NCBI GenBank assembly: GCA_964247055.1
Contig: OZ176055.1
Location: 1,736,001 to 1,800,000, forward strand
Direction: 5' to 3'
DNA from: Paragordius varius
Lineage: Eukaryota > Nematomorpha
Length of the DNA: 64,000 nucleotides
A program made the position numbers and the translations under genes. Below the pieces are notes generated by a model. The model saw only the letters and a program-made list of their open reading frames with translations, did no database searches and was not told the origin of the DNA. This document shows positions 26,820 through 37,508 of the stretch, one piece after another (the first letter of the stretch is position 1; each line of letters begins with the position of its first letter).

Positions 26820-27110
26820 TGTTTAAATTTTTATCGCGCAATAGTGTATTATTAAGTTTAATAAAATAGTTATTTAATAAGATCAAAAAATTTGAAAATA
26901 TTGAAGTCTAAAAATGGTTAAAATATTTTAAATATATTGTTTTTTTTATATGTAAATTTATTTTACCAAAAAAGATTACAAAATATGCGCAGCCTTTTTC
27001 TAATATTAATCAGTTGCCACAAAAGTTTAACTAACTTTCTTAAAATACTCATAGCAAAACCGCATCACCATAATTTGATACGCTTTCCATCAAAATAAAA
27101 ATCCTTATCA
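26820..27110. repeat. Copy of the TATCGCGCAAT dispersed repeat
   Basis: TATCGCGCAAT near 26832, followed by GCCACAAAAGTTTAACTAACT near 27015. The same phrases recur in this order at 35720-36030 and 54370-55090. The family is unclassified. Confidence 0.5.
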
Positions 27111-27149
27111 GAAAATTTTTATCAGGAAACTGTGATTATTCATGTTTAA

Positions 27150-27420
27150 TATCTCTTTTATCTTTTTTATGTGCAGGATAATCTCCTGTTTGATCCGCCC
27201 TATTATTAATGCGAATGACTTTTCCCACACGATTATATGGATTTTGATTTTGTAAGTCCTATGCATTCATCATGATTCTGCCATACTGATATACTTCTGG
27301 CAAAAGATTATTAACAAGTATTTCGATTGTATTAACACTTGCAACACATTCATTTCAGTCCTTCAATTGGAATTGGGGTAGTTGGATCTTGTTTAAAATA
27401 AAATACTTTAAAAGATATGG
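27150..27420 (-). pseudogene. Possible decayed coding fragment of unknown family
   Basis: Relative to its surroundings this stretch is GC-richer. On the minus strand it carries an open piece: NTIEILVNNLLPEVYQYG, then ...NPYNRVGKVIRINNRADQTG, and ends at a stop near 27150. There is one in-frame stop between these pieces and a frame change before them. The amino-acid composition looks coding. I do not recognise the family. It could be a processed pseudogene, a fragment of a mobile element, or chance. Confidence 0.3.
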
Positions 27421-29374
27421 AAGTTACAACCGGCAAAAGTTTGACTTATATAACATTGATCAAAATATAAAATTAATTCATTAAAAATACTTGATACTTC
27501 TAGGAAAAAAACGCAAAAAAAATTTAGTCAACATAACATGTTTGAAATTTAAAAAAAATGGAATATATACCATTATTTTCGTTTTTATTAATGTTAAGTG
27601 TGCTTTTAATAACAAAGTAAACTTAATTTTAGACTTACAATCAAATAAACACTATATTTTGCAAAAATCTTGTAAAAAGAGCCGAAAGAGTTTGATACGG
27701 TACATATTACGATACTACTTAATTATATTGGGATATTTGGCTTTTTTATATAAATTTTATTAGATTAGAAGAATAAATTTAAATTAGAACCGTTTCTTTC
27801 AATAGTTTATTTAAAATAAAATTTTATATCAATGTGTGGAGTTGAATACCCCAGTTTAAATCAAAGTGTCAAAGCAATGTCGAAATAACCAAATTTGGAG
27901 GCCAATCATACTTATAGCCTTTACAAATATGGCTTACATTAAGTGGTAACCGTTGACCTTTTTTTGAAACGTTACCAGTTAACCCATTCTGTTGAAATTT
28001 TATGGTTTCTTGTTTTGATTTAGAGTATTTGGACATATTTAGTTGGTGAGATTAGTATCAAAAAAGAATTAATAGCTTTAAACGGCTTTTGGGATTCATA
28101 AACTCACGCCTGGAAACACTATTGCATCATAATAACAGCCTCTGTATATATTAACATTTATATGTATCTGATGACCCATCTATTTCGTCGTTCTTAGTTA
28201 AGAATATCTCACAATATTTCGTAAAAATGTATTTTAAAGATATGCACCTTAGAACAATTTAAAAATTTAATTGCGTTAACACTTTGCCTCAAGGGTATTT
28301 AAGTACCCCGACAATATTTAAGTTGATATTTTTAAAAACATTGAAAGAACGGTCCCCGTTTAAATTTATGCTATACTAATGATAACTATAAATAAGCTAT
28401 CAAAATCAAATTTAGCCTTGAAAATAAAGTTTCATATCAAACTTGAACGCCATTATCATTTTACAACTTTTTTGCAAAATATCGTGTGTCTCTAATTCTA
28501 AAGGTAAACTTAAAACTTAATTTTTTAATTGATTACATCTAACATTATATATACAGAAATGTGCTTAATTTTGTTTTTTTTTTTTAATTTCGCTAAGGCA
28601 CACATGTCATGTTAACTAAATTTTTACCTTAATTTACTTCAAAATAAGTAATATCAAGTATTATAAAATAATTTTATATATTTCAATTTATTGATGTTAT
28701 AAAGGTGCATTTTTTTGCCATGGTTAATTCATTCCATATTTTTTGAATTATTTAGCTTATAGGCCTGGACTTAATTTCAACTGAGGGACTGAAATGAATG
28801 TGTTGTATCCAAGTGTTAAAAAGATGACAACTTTGATCAATAATTTCAACCATATTATAGGTGTAAAAATTACCCTAGACTTTTAAACATTTGCATGGAA
28901 TTAAATTTAAGCCGTATACAAAAATAAAATTCAATTGTGTAATAAATAACTATAAGTTGTTTTTATTCATCGAAATTCGTTTTCTAGTCAAATCCTGATT
29001 TGGGCTCAGAGTTGGAAAAAATCGTGCTTAATCTTTTATTATACACTAACAGGAATGATACGTTATACCCTCTTATTATTATCAAGAGAAACCAAGAAGT
29101 GGCTCCCTAATTCAAAAATTAATTTAACATATTTATTCAGTGGTGTTTTTTGCAATAAAAATTTTCAAATATGTAATATATCTGTAAACTTATGAAACTT
29201 TTGCATTGTTTTAAAAATCAAACAAATTTGCATTCATGTGAAAATATAAGTTATATGTGTCATCATACTAAAACGAAAAAGTTTTAAGATAATCCTAATT
29301 AAGCCAATAAATTAATCGGCTTTATAATTTGATATGCATATATATATACATATATGAATTTAAAACGGTCTTTT
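27421..29374. other. Non-coding stretch
   Basis: AT-rich. An ORF at 27491-27763 (+) is Lys/Ile/Tyr-rich as expected of random AT-rich DNA. Some phrases near 27960-28000 (GTGGTAACCGTTGACC) recall the repeat at 35940. It should hold the 3' UTR of the first antistasin-like exon. Confidence 0.35.
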
Positions 29375-29484
29375 TCAATATCCTGGTGGCGGAAGGCATT
29401 TGCATATAGGACAACCATTCTCATCTAGCACATTTCCATACAAACAAAGCATTTCACATATGGGTGGACAGTTTCTGCCACATA
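29375..29484 (-). CDS. Antistasin-like protease-inhibitor domain, terminal exon A
   Basis: Terminal coding exon of 110 bases after a TAG acceptor at 29486-29485. It codes CGRNCPPICEMLCLYGN, then [18 protein letters not shown] and a stop. The order C..C...C...C.YG...D..GCP.C.C is the antistasin-type pattern of small secreted serine-protease inhibitors. The exon enters in phase 1, so a 5' exon with the signal peptide must lie at higher coordinates; none could be identified with confidence. It shares its exact length, phase and layout with the exon at 30646-30755, so the two come from a tandem duplication. Confidence 0.62.
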
Positions 29485-29525
29485 CTAGCAAAAAATATAG
29501 TGTTTAAAATGTTTCTTTTTCCTTT

Positions 29526-29612
29526 TTTTATTAAAGGATGCGAAGTTTCGGGATCGAACTCTAACGCTTCATATACACAGTAAGAGTTCGGCGCTTTACC
29601 TACGGTATACTA
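29526..29612 (-). repeat. tRNA-like sequence, probably a SINE or tRNA pseudogene
   Basis: On the minus strand TAGGTAAAGCGCC resembles a polymerase III A box, and about 40 bases on AGTTCGATCCC is a near-perfect B box. Acceptor and anticodon stems do not pair well, so a working tRNA is unlikely. Confidence 0.35.
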
Positions 29613-30645
29613 ACAAAATCGAATGTAAAAGTATTAATTGGCTTTTTTCATACGATAATGTGATATTTATATCACATTAAAGTATTATTATAAAAATGAA
29701 TGTGGGTCGTAAAGTAGATGTAGTATTTACATGCTACGAATATACAAAAGATAATCGGAATTACTATATAAAAATGTTACATGTATTTTTAAGCGATATT
29801 TTTTATTAATCTGAAATCTTAATTTTTTTTTGATAAATTTTGTCATTAACAAATTATTGGTTAGGCTGAAAATTATCCATAACCATTGATATTACTGTTG
29901 CTATTAATCCTAATTTTTTTCATAAATTATCTCAATTGACAATTTCCGAAATAGTATTTCGCATTTCAACTTTTAACTAAAATTGAATAAGCTGTCGAAT
30001 CCTTTAGCTCAAATTTTTGATCCTTGTCGCATGACGAAATGTATTTAATGATTGACGCAATTTATTTTGATTTTAAATAAATTTAAGGTGCAATGAGTGT
30101 CAATAATAATAAAATATATTTGGAGTTGTTTAAACAAAAATTCTGCAAAAAATGATATCCTATTTTTTTACATAACATTTAAGTTCCAATTTCCATTGTT
30201 TTTTAAATCGAAGGTATTAACTCATGTCCATTTTTGTAAATTAACAGGGATTAAGTATTTTGATAAATTACATAAATAAATCATATACCCTTTGTTAATG
30301 TTTTCAATCCCTTAATACTAAACTGATATTTCAAATGAAACAGAAGAGCGGATAACAATTCGTTTTGGTAATAAATGGAAACGTACCAAAACGTTTTTGG
30401 AAAACATTTTCTTATGGAAACTGATGTTGACGTAAAACCAAAACAGAATCGGTCCTATGGACATATACTTTGATAAGCATTTTTTTGAGTATAAGATTTT
30501 ATAAGATTTTTTAACAATCCACTCTAAGTTATTATTGGGAGAAGGCGACGGATTTTCAATTATTTGCACCATTTTAATTTATTATACAAATTATATTTAT
30601 ATCATTATATCATATCTTTGTTTTTCTAGAAAAACAAATTTAAAA
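29613..30645. other. Spacer between the antistasin-like exons
   Basis: Should contain the 5' exon(s) of copy A and the 3' UTR of copy B. The minus-strand ORF at 30572-30318 has no signal peptide or cysteine pattern and was not accepted. Confidence 0.35.
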
Positions 30646-30755
30646 TTATTTTTCGGGTGGTGGAAGGCATTTACATATAGGGCAACCATTCTTATCAAGC
30701 ACATTTCCATGCAAACAAAATATTTTACACACTGCTGGACAATTTCCACCATAAA
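30646..30755 (-). CDS. Antistasin-like protease-inhibitor domain, terminal exon B
   Basis: Paralogue of the exon at 29375-29484, with the same length (110 bases), same entry phase and a TATAG acceptor. It codes [17 protein letters not shown], then [18 protein letters not shown] and a stop. All Cys of exon A are kept except the first, which is Tyr (TAT for TGT). In this fold each Cys normally pairs, so its partner may also have changed upstream, or the pairing differs. The missing 5' exon should lie above 30755. Expected product is a small secreted inhibitor. Confidence 0.6.
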
Positions 30756-31849
30756 CTATAAATTTATAAATGCGCACTTAAAAACGATTTTACCATAAGG
30801 ATTTTTATAAAAGAATGAAAATTAGTTGCCTAGATATACTAAGCTTAGAGTTAAAAAAATATATAATTATTTCAATGATAATTTCAAATGTCGATTTTTT
30901 CAATATCAAAAAGTCAAATATAGCACTGTGCACATGGCGGGAAATACCATGATTTTCTGATATATAAATGTATTAAGATATATATATCGCCTTTTTGACC
31001 CTTACGAGGGTTATAAGAAAAAATAGCCATTTTTTGTGGTAATTGCTCCACATGAAAAAATCGCAAAATTTGCGCTCAGCTAAATAATTATTTTGTATAA
31101 GCTAAATGCTTCAATCCAAAAATTATCCCTAAATACTTTAAACTAATATAAATAGCAAAAAAACAATTTATATAACTTTTTATATTTTAGGACTGCAGTC
31201 TTTTGGACCCGCCTAAAATGGACAAGTTGTTTTAGAAACGCAAAAATGCTGATACAGCGCGATAAAATTGTTATTTTTATCTAAATTTTGAGAGGAAAAA
31301 AAATTATTTCCGAAGTTATTTCCGTAATAATGCATATTTTGATTAAAAAAATTTTGTTTTTACCAAAATTTTGATGAAGAGAGTGTTATGGTATTTTGAA
31401 GCATGGAGGAAACGGTATAAAAACCAGGCCTTGGAACCGAAACCCTATTCCTAATATTTTAACAAGAACCGGTTCCATTGGGATGGAATCAACGCGGTTC
31501 TAATTCCACTTCCCCTACCCCGGTACCGATCCGAAATTTCAGGAAACACCACGGTTCTATCTCAAAAAAATTCCGGTACCACCCCCTTAATTAGTGGTTC
31601 TCATATGATTTTTATTATTAAAAATTTTAATTTATTATTTAAATTTGTTTGTACCACTACATATTACATACTTATACTTCCAAACTTAAACTAAGCGCCT
31701 AATTTTATATGAGCGATAGTCTCTAAATTTTGGGCGATTTGGCTGTTCTAAAAAACTAATTATCATAGTATGTATTACAAAGGACGGGATACTTTTTTTG
31801 TTCGACACAACATCCTAACTCGCTAGAAATTTTTCAATTTTACAAAGGA
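30756..31849. other. Non-coding stretch before a hAT relic
   Basis: Contains a GC-richer patch at 31420-31600 with several GGTTCC/GGAACC words (GAACCGGTTCCATTGGGATGG), perhaps a transposon end. No exon was recognised. Confidence 0.4.
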
Positions 31850-32650
31850 ATCTAAAGATTGATGACCAACAAAAACTATTTTAAAAACATATATTTGATA
31901 TTGCCACCAATTTATAGCACCCGAACTTGTTAAACAAAAATTAAAGAAACTCAGAACTCCAATCTAGTCAAACATTTATGTACTCCTGGTTCAATCTTTC
32001 AGAAATTTTCTTCTGATTTTATGTATTTAATTAATAAAATTTGGATCAAGTACTAGTTCAACAAAAATTAGAATACCAAAATTCTTCACAAAATGATACT
32101 TTTTTCTACTCAATAGAGATGTTGAATGACGCTTTAATAGAGCTTGTTACGACAAACATACTTATAATTCATTTATCCAAGGAGGAAGTAAACTGATCTT
32201 AGTACTAATGGTTTAAGAGAAAAATTAAATACGGTACTCAAAGATTTTGATATTTCTCTGGTACAGATGTACACGTTACTAGTGATAACACTAAATGGTA
32301 GTGCTTTTATGGAGCAGAATATTTTGGATTATGAAAACGATTTTGTAGAATATGAGTAAGAGAAGTTAGTATAAATCCGTTTTTAAAGAGCCAAACGAAG
32401 TGCTTTCACCAAATTAATTCGAGAATAGCTGTTTTATTCTCCTTTAAATATTAAATAAGTGGTGAAAAAATAATATGTTGCGCATATAAAATAAACTAGA
32501 TATTTCACGTTAAGAGTGAGGCTCACACTTTGCAATTAGCGGTACAGGATTTTATAAAATAACAGGATATTCTATATCAGATGCGCAAGATTGCAAAAGC
32601 GATATTGGCTGTGCTTACTAGATAGAATACCACCTTTATGATGAAAAGAT
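31850..32650 (+). mobile_element. hAT transposase relic
   Basis: Plus-strand translation gives hAT transposase landmarks in order: EMLNDALIELVTTNI, KLNTVLKDFDISLVQMYT then the NG motif after it, and AHTLQLAVQDFIK. These match the part of hAT (BED-finger) transposases that includes a catalytic Asp and the RNase-H-like core. Many stops and frame changes are present. No clear terminal repeats were found. Confidence 0.6.
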
Positions 32651-33154
32651 TGATTATGGTATGATAAATTATATATTTTAGTAAAAATTTTTTTTAAATG
32701 TTTCTTTCTCCCACGGGCACATATAAAATAATGTCAATATTTGAAATAAAATAGAAATATCCTATCTTTATAATTTGCTGTGCTGAACATTTATATCATT
32801 AACCTCAGATTTTTGATCAAGAATTTGTTTGTCTTCACAGATTTATTATATTTTTCAATCTATATTTGCATATAAGTAATTTCTAATAATATGCCATCTA
32901 ATTCATGATAAATTTAACCACTCATGCCTAATATAATTGTTTTTTAATACATACGATCATAATGATGACATATTTTTAAATCCAAATTTCGAGGTGATAG
33001 ATATGTTTAGTTTCATCGAATTTAAATAGTTTTTTATAATACCTAGCGTTTTTATACTGTCAGAAAGCCCAAACACCTTAAAACTCGCCTCTTTGTAATA
33101 GATTAAATTTTTAAACAAAACATTGAATTTTCCAAAAAAATCTTGTTTTGTGTC
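32651..33154. other. Spacer between hAT relic and LTR element
   Basis: AT-rich DNA; no feature recognised. Confidence 0.35.
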
Positions 33155-33355
33155 TGTTAAAGATCCTACTTTCGTGGACACAAACGCACCTTTATAATCG
33201 TAAACACTTATAACTCTTTGTGATACATAATTAATGTTAATTGTAGTTTCAAGAAAAATAGTTATATAATTCTTATATTCTGAGATCACACACACATGTT
33301 TGATTTTGGTATTATTTTATAAATGTTTTCTTTGTAATATAACTCTACTTCTATT
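33155..33355 (+). repeat. 5' LTR of the gypsy-like fossil
   Basis: Direct repeat of 35498-35692. Shared stretches include CCTACTTTCGTGGACACAAA and GAGATCACACACACATGTTT. Confidence 0.75.
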
Positions 33356-34332
33356 ATTGACGAAGCTTTCATTCAGCGAATGCTAGCTGCAAAAAACATG
33401 ACGGCAAATGACAACAATTGCAAGACGTTATTTTTCGCTTACGCAGGAATGTTCACATAGAAATTCGAACGATTCCTTTTCCTAAATTCACTTAATAATA
33501 CCTCCTGGCCGGACATCATTGAAGCCGGCAGGAAAATTTACGATATTGGACAATTATATTTCAGGCAAGATTTAATTTTGTAAAACTTCGTCGGAAAGAA
33601 TATGAAACATTTACGGAATTCCTTTTACGAGTCAAAACCGAAGCCACAAAATGCAACTTCAAGCTTGACGTCGATGAAAAAATGAGGCCTGGGAGCGGAA
33701 AAATTAGAATTAGATCTGTTTACTAGATTCCCCGTCACCGTGTGAGAAAACGAAACCGTAACCCTAAAACAAGTGATAGACATTGCTCTCAACTATGAAA
33801 AAGCACATCAACTAACAACAATAGATGGCCAGATGTTGCAGACTACAGCTCGATACCAAAACAAGTGTCGATTCTGTGGGTTATGTCATGCACCCGGCAG
33901 ATGCCCAGCTTGGGGCAAGCAATGTTGTAAGTGCCAAGGCTGGAATCACTTCCAACCGTGCTGTAAGAAGAAAAGGATTAGCAACGTTCAGCATGTCGAA
34001 TCCGGAGCCACCCCCAAGATAGCAATAATAATAAATGGCAAACCAATACACATGATTATAGACACAGGTTCAAGCGTATCTATAATTGATTGTCAAGCGT
34101 GGGAAAAAATCGGAGAGCCCGAGTTGCAACAAACAGGCCCAGATTTGTAAAGCTATGGTGGACAGAATCAATTCCAAGGGTAGGCGTATGGTTAGGGTCC
34201 AATGCGATGGTGAAACAAAATCATTGGCGTGTATGGTTGTAAGCGACAAGAAGGCCCCAGTAATTTTTGGTTAGGATTGGCTACAAGAATTCCCGAATGC
34301 CATAAAACCGTTTATAAATTGTTGTAAATATT

Positions 34333-34689
34333 TTAATAATAATATATTTGTGGAAAAGTTGAGCGGGACATGTATTTGTAGCACTGTGTATGTGCACTGT
34401 GTATGTTAGTGCGGTATCCCCAAAGCGTGTTATTTATTTTTGATTGTGGGTCATCCTCTTCTATTGACCGATAATATGTTTTGAGGGTATATATCACTCG
34501 TTCCACCATTCCGTTCGTTTTTGGATGATAGGGAACTGATGTTACATGTTTAATGTTTCCCGTTTCCATGAATTTTTCAAGCTCTTCAGATGTAAAGTAA
34601 GACGCGTTGTCGGTTACTATCATTCTTGGAGATCCATATCGACTGAAACATTCGTCTAGGAAATTTAAGATACTTTTGGTCGCTATCAT
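34333..34689 (-). mobile_element. Integrase fragment of the LTR fossil, opposite strand
   Basis: Matches the retroviral-type integrase core: VTDNASYFTSEELEKFM, then VPYHPKTNGMVERV. It is in the opposite direction to the surrounding element, and a related plus-strand piece follows at about 34890. Part of the broken element, not a host gene. Confidence 0.7.
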
Positions 34690-35497
34690 TTTCGATAGTT
34701 TAACTTCGACCCATCGAGACTGTCAATAAGAACAATCCAATAATATTTGTCTATCGGGTCTGCTATATCTAGATGTAATCTCTACCATATTGCTGTATTA
34801 GTATTCCAATTGTATGTGGGATTCAGTTTTCGCATTGGACGGTTTTCTTGACATTTTTTACACGTATCTACCCATATTTTTTTGTCGCTTTCAACGAGTG
34901 ATATATACCCTCAAAGCACATTATCGGTCAGCAGAAGACGATGACCCACAATCAAAAGTAAAAACACGCTTTACGCAGTGCTACAAATACATGTCCAGCT
35001 CAACTTTTCCTAAAACGTACCCTACCCAATCCAATTACATGGCTAAAATATAAACAAACGGACTTCTCAGACGATGTACAACCGAATCACGAATACCATG
35101 AAAACGAAATAATTTATATAAAAAATGAACTAGCGAATGGTTGGCGAGAAGGAATTGTAAATAAACGACTCGGATTATTCTCATATAAAATACGAGATGA
35201 CAAAATCATCCGAAAACACGCCGATCAACTGAGACCAAGGGGAGGAGGTGAAAGAATAATGGGAAAAACACTTTCACCTGAAGAAACTTTACCATCGCAT
35301 GACCTGTATGTTAGATACCCTACTGCCACGACTGAAGCCCCGACATTACCTCAGCCCCAACCCTCGGAACCCATCATTGAGTTGCCATCCCAACAAACAC
35401 CCACTATAGCACCTACCACTCACCTTCACATAGAACGGCGATACCCTACACGAATTCGACAACCACCACATAGATATCAAGGACAGGGGAAAATTGA

Positions 35498-35692
35498 TGT
35501 TAAGTTAGATCCTACTTTCGTGGACACAAACGCACCTATATAATTGTAAACATTTATAACTCTTTGCTATACATAGTTAATGTTAATTTAGCTTCAAGAA
35601 AAATAGTTAGTATATAATTCTTATATTGTGAGATCACACACACATGTTTAATTTCGGTATTTAATAAATATTAATATAACTCTACTTCTACT
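35498..35692 (+). repeat. 3' LTR of the gypsy-like fossil
   Basis: Direct repeat of 33155-33355. An open reading stretch from 35259 runs into its first 45 bases, as seen in some elements of this family. Confidence 0.75.
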
Positions 35693-35719
35693 AGTGTCAA
35701 AATAGAGTATAAATTTAAT

Positions 35720-36030
35720 ATTTTTATCGTGCAATATCAAAATTATTACGTTTATTTTAAGAACTGTCCATTTTTAACGGGTCTAAAAATTTGAGATTTT
35801 CGAAGCCCAATTTATTTTTAAAATTTTGTTTTGCATTTTATATAGTATATTTTGGTCATATTTTTGGATTAAATCATTTATCTTTTACCAATAAAATTTA
35901 TTTTTGCAAAATGTCTGCAAATTTGGCCATTATCTGGTATAGAGCGGTTACCACTAAACTGGTAACGTCCTTAAATCACTCATAAGGCCCAAAACTAAAT
36001 TCACTATAATTCTGACCTATCTACCTTATA
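35720..36030. repeat. Copy of the TATCGCGCAAT dispersed repeat
   Basis: Carries TTTATCGTGCAATATC, then GAGATTTTCGAAGCCC, GGCCATTATCTGGTATAG and AAGGCCCAAAAC, in the same order as at 54370-54680. An ORF at 35791-35985 is only a product of this repeat. Confidence 0.55.
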
Positions 36031-36035
36031 GGATA

Positions 36036-36272
36036 GGTAAAAATTGAAATTATCTGGACAAAAAGTAAAAAATTTTTTTTTCAAAATAAATTTTTTAATG
36101 GTAAAATACCTAATTAATTGTACTACCAATAAACATCCCTATTTCATACTTTGCAATTTTTATCAATAATTTAATTTAAAAAAATTGAGATAAAAGCATG
36201 GTTGTCTTTTTTAAAAAAATATTTGTCTTTATATTTATACATTTTGTCCGTTTAATTTCAATTTCTACTGTG
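36036..36272. mobile_element. TACAGT-family (Tc1-like) MITE, copy 1
   Basis: Left end TAGGTAAAAATTGAAATTATC...GGACAAAA is decayed; the right end reads TTTTGTCCGTTTAATTTC...CTACTGTG. Interior words GGTTGTCTTTT and TATTTGTCTTTATA are shared with the copy at 36684. Confidence 0.55.
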
Positions 36273-36683
36273 TATATATTTTATCAGTATAATTTTTATC
36301 CAATATGTATATTTCGAAGTAAAAAATTTAAATGTATTATATATATAAATTTTATTTTTAATACTTAATTCAAAACCATTTAGGTTAATAAATTATTCAG
36401 GTTATATTATTTTTTGCATATATTTGCTAAAGACAATGACCAAATAATTGATTTTACAGTGAAAATAATATATTTTAATAGCATTTGTAAAAATTGATGA
36501 TTTTTAAACATAATTATTTCAAAATTATGTTTTATATAATGCAGTATTAACTGATCAACCCTAACTACAAAATTATTGACCTAAGGGTATAAAATGATTT
36601 ACTTTTTTTAGTTAAAACCTGTCTTAAACGCTCGCTTGTATATACTGCAGTATAAAACAAGCTATTTTTTTAGAATAGAAAGA

Positions 36684-36953
36684 TACAGTTAAAACTGAAA
36701 TTATACCGAAACGTAAAAATATAAAGACAAATACTTTTTCCTAAAAGATAACCTACTTTTTTAATTCTTTCCTTTAAAAATTGTTTAGTTACGATTGCAA
36801 AATATGTAATTGATTGTGTTACCAATATACATTTACTTTGCAGTTTTAAACAATGTAAAAATAAAAAAAATAGGATTTAAAAAATATGGTTGTCTTTTAA
36901 ATATTTGTGATTGAATTTTTAAATTTTGTCCGTATTATTCAATTTTTACTGTA
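36684..36953. mobile_element. TACAGT-family (Tc1-like) MITE, copy 2
   Basis: Best-preserved copy. Inverted ends: TACAGTTAAAACTGAAATTA at the left and CAATTTTTACTGTA at the right, with ACGGACAAAA-type inner ends and flanking TA. Length is 270 bases and there is no ORF. The ends resemble Tc1-like transposons, which would have to move it in trans. Confidence 0.7.
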
Positions 36954-37508
36954 CATATATATTTGATTGACTTTTATTTTATACTCAGATCTAAGGGTAT
37001 CCATAAAAATGAAAATATGATTGGTATATGTTTAAAAGGCTGTTTAAATTGTTTTTTTATATAAAATAGTATTAACTAAATAATTTACCCAACAGAATCG
37101 ACAAACACAATAATATAAAAATTGCAAGTTGAATTTTGATCATAATTAATATTTAAGAAGCAAAAAAAATATTTTTTAATAATAAAATAGAAAAATTAAA
37201 AGTCTCGCTATTTATATATGTCTTCTTTGCAATAAATATTTTGGCAATTCAAGTTAAAACACATATGTAAAAAAAAACTTGGACAGAAAAGATGATATCA
37301 AGAGTATGATTAAACAGCCTATATCCGCATTTAAAATATAATATTTGATTTTGCTTGATATTCGTTCCAGTTTAACGTTTTTATTATAATTAAAAGTACT
37401 AAAAGCGCTTATGGATATTAAGTAAATTATTAAATAATATACATTTAGCGTTTTAAAAAAATAACCGGTGGGGTTGCATTCAAAAGATTAAGACGGTTAC
37501 AGATTATT

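Larger units (their letters stand above)
33155..35692 (+). mobile_element. Broken Ty3/gypsy-like LTR retrotransposon
   Basis: Two direct repeats of about 200 bases (33155-33355 and 35498-35692) bound the element; both begin TGTTAA and end near AACTCTACTTCTA. Inside, in order, are a gag-like part with a zinc-knuckle cluster (about 33860-33970, CRFCGLCH and CCKCQGWNH), an aspartic protease core (about 34050-34090, DTGSS), integrase core pieces, and a C-terminal region up to about 35540 that runs into the 3' LTR. One integrase piece (34333-34689) lies on the minus strand, so a second insertion or a rearrangement is involved. The reverse transcriptase was not found. The element is broken in many places and is a fossil. 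By eye the two LTRs agree at roughly nine in ten positions, so it is not recent. Confidence 0.75.

Noticed and set aside
27491-27763. 90-codon ORF on the plus strand
   Set aside because: Composition as expected of random AT-rich DNA; no signal peptide, motif or matching exon.
30318-30572. 84-codon ORF, minus strand, between the antistasin-like exons
   Set aside because: Considered as the missing 5' exon, but it has no signal peptide, no Cys pattern and no suitable donor.
32957-33295. 112-codon ORF, minus strand
   Set aside because: Runs antisense through the 5' LTR of the retroelement fossil.
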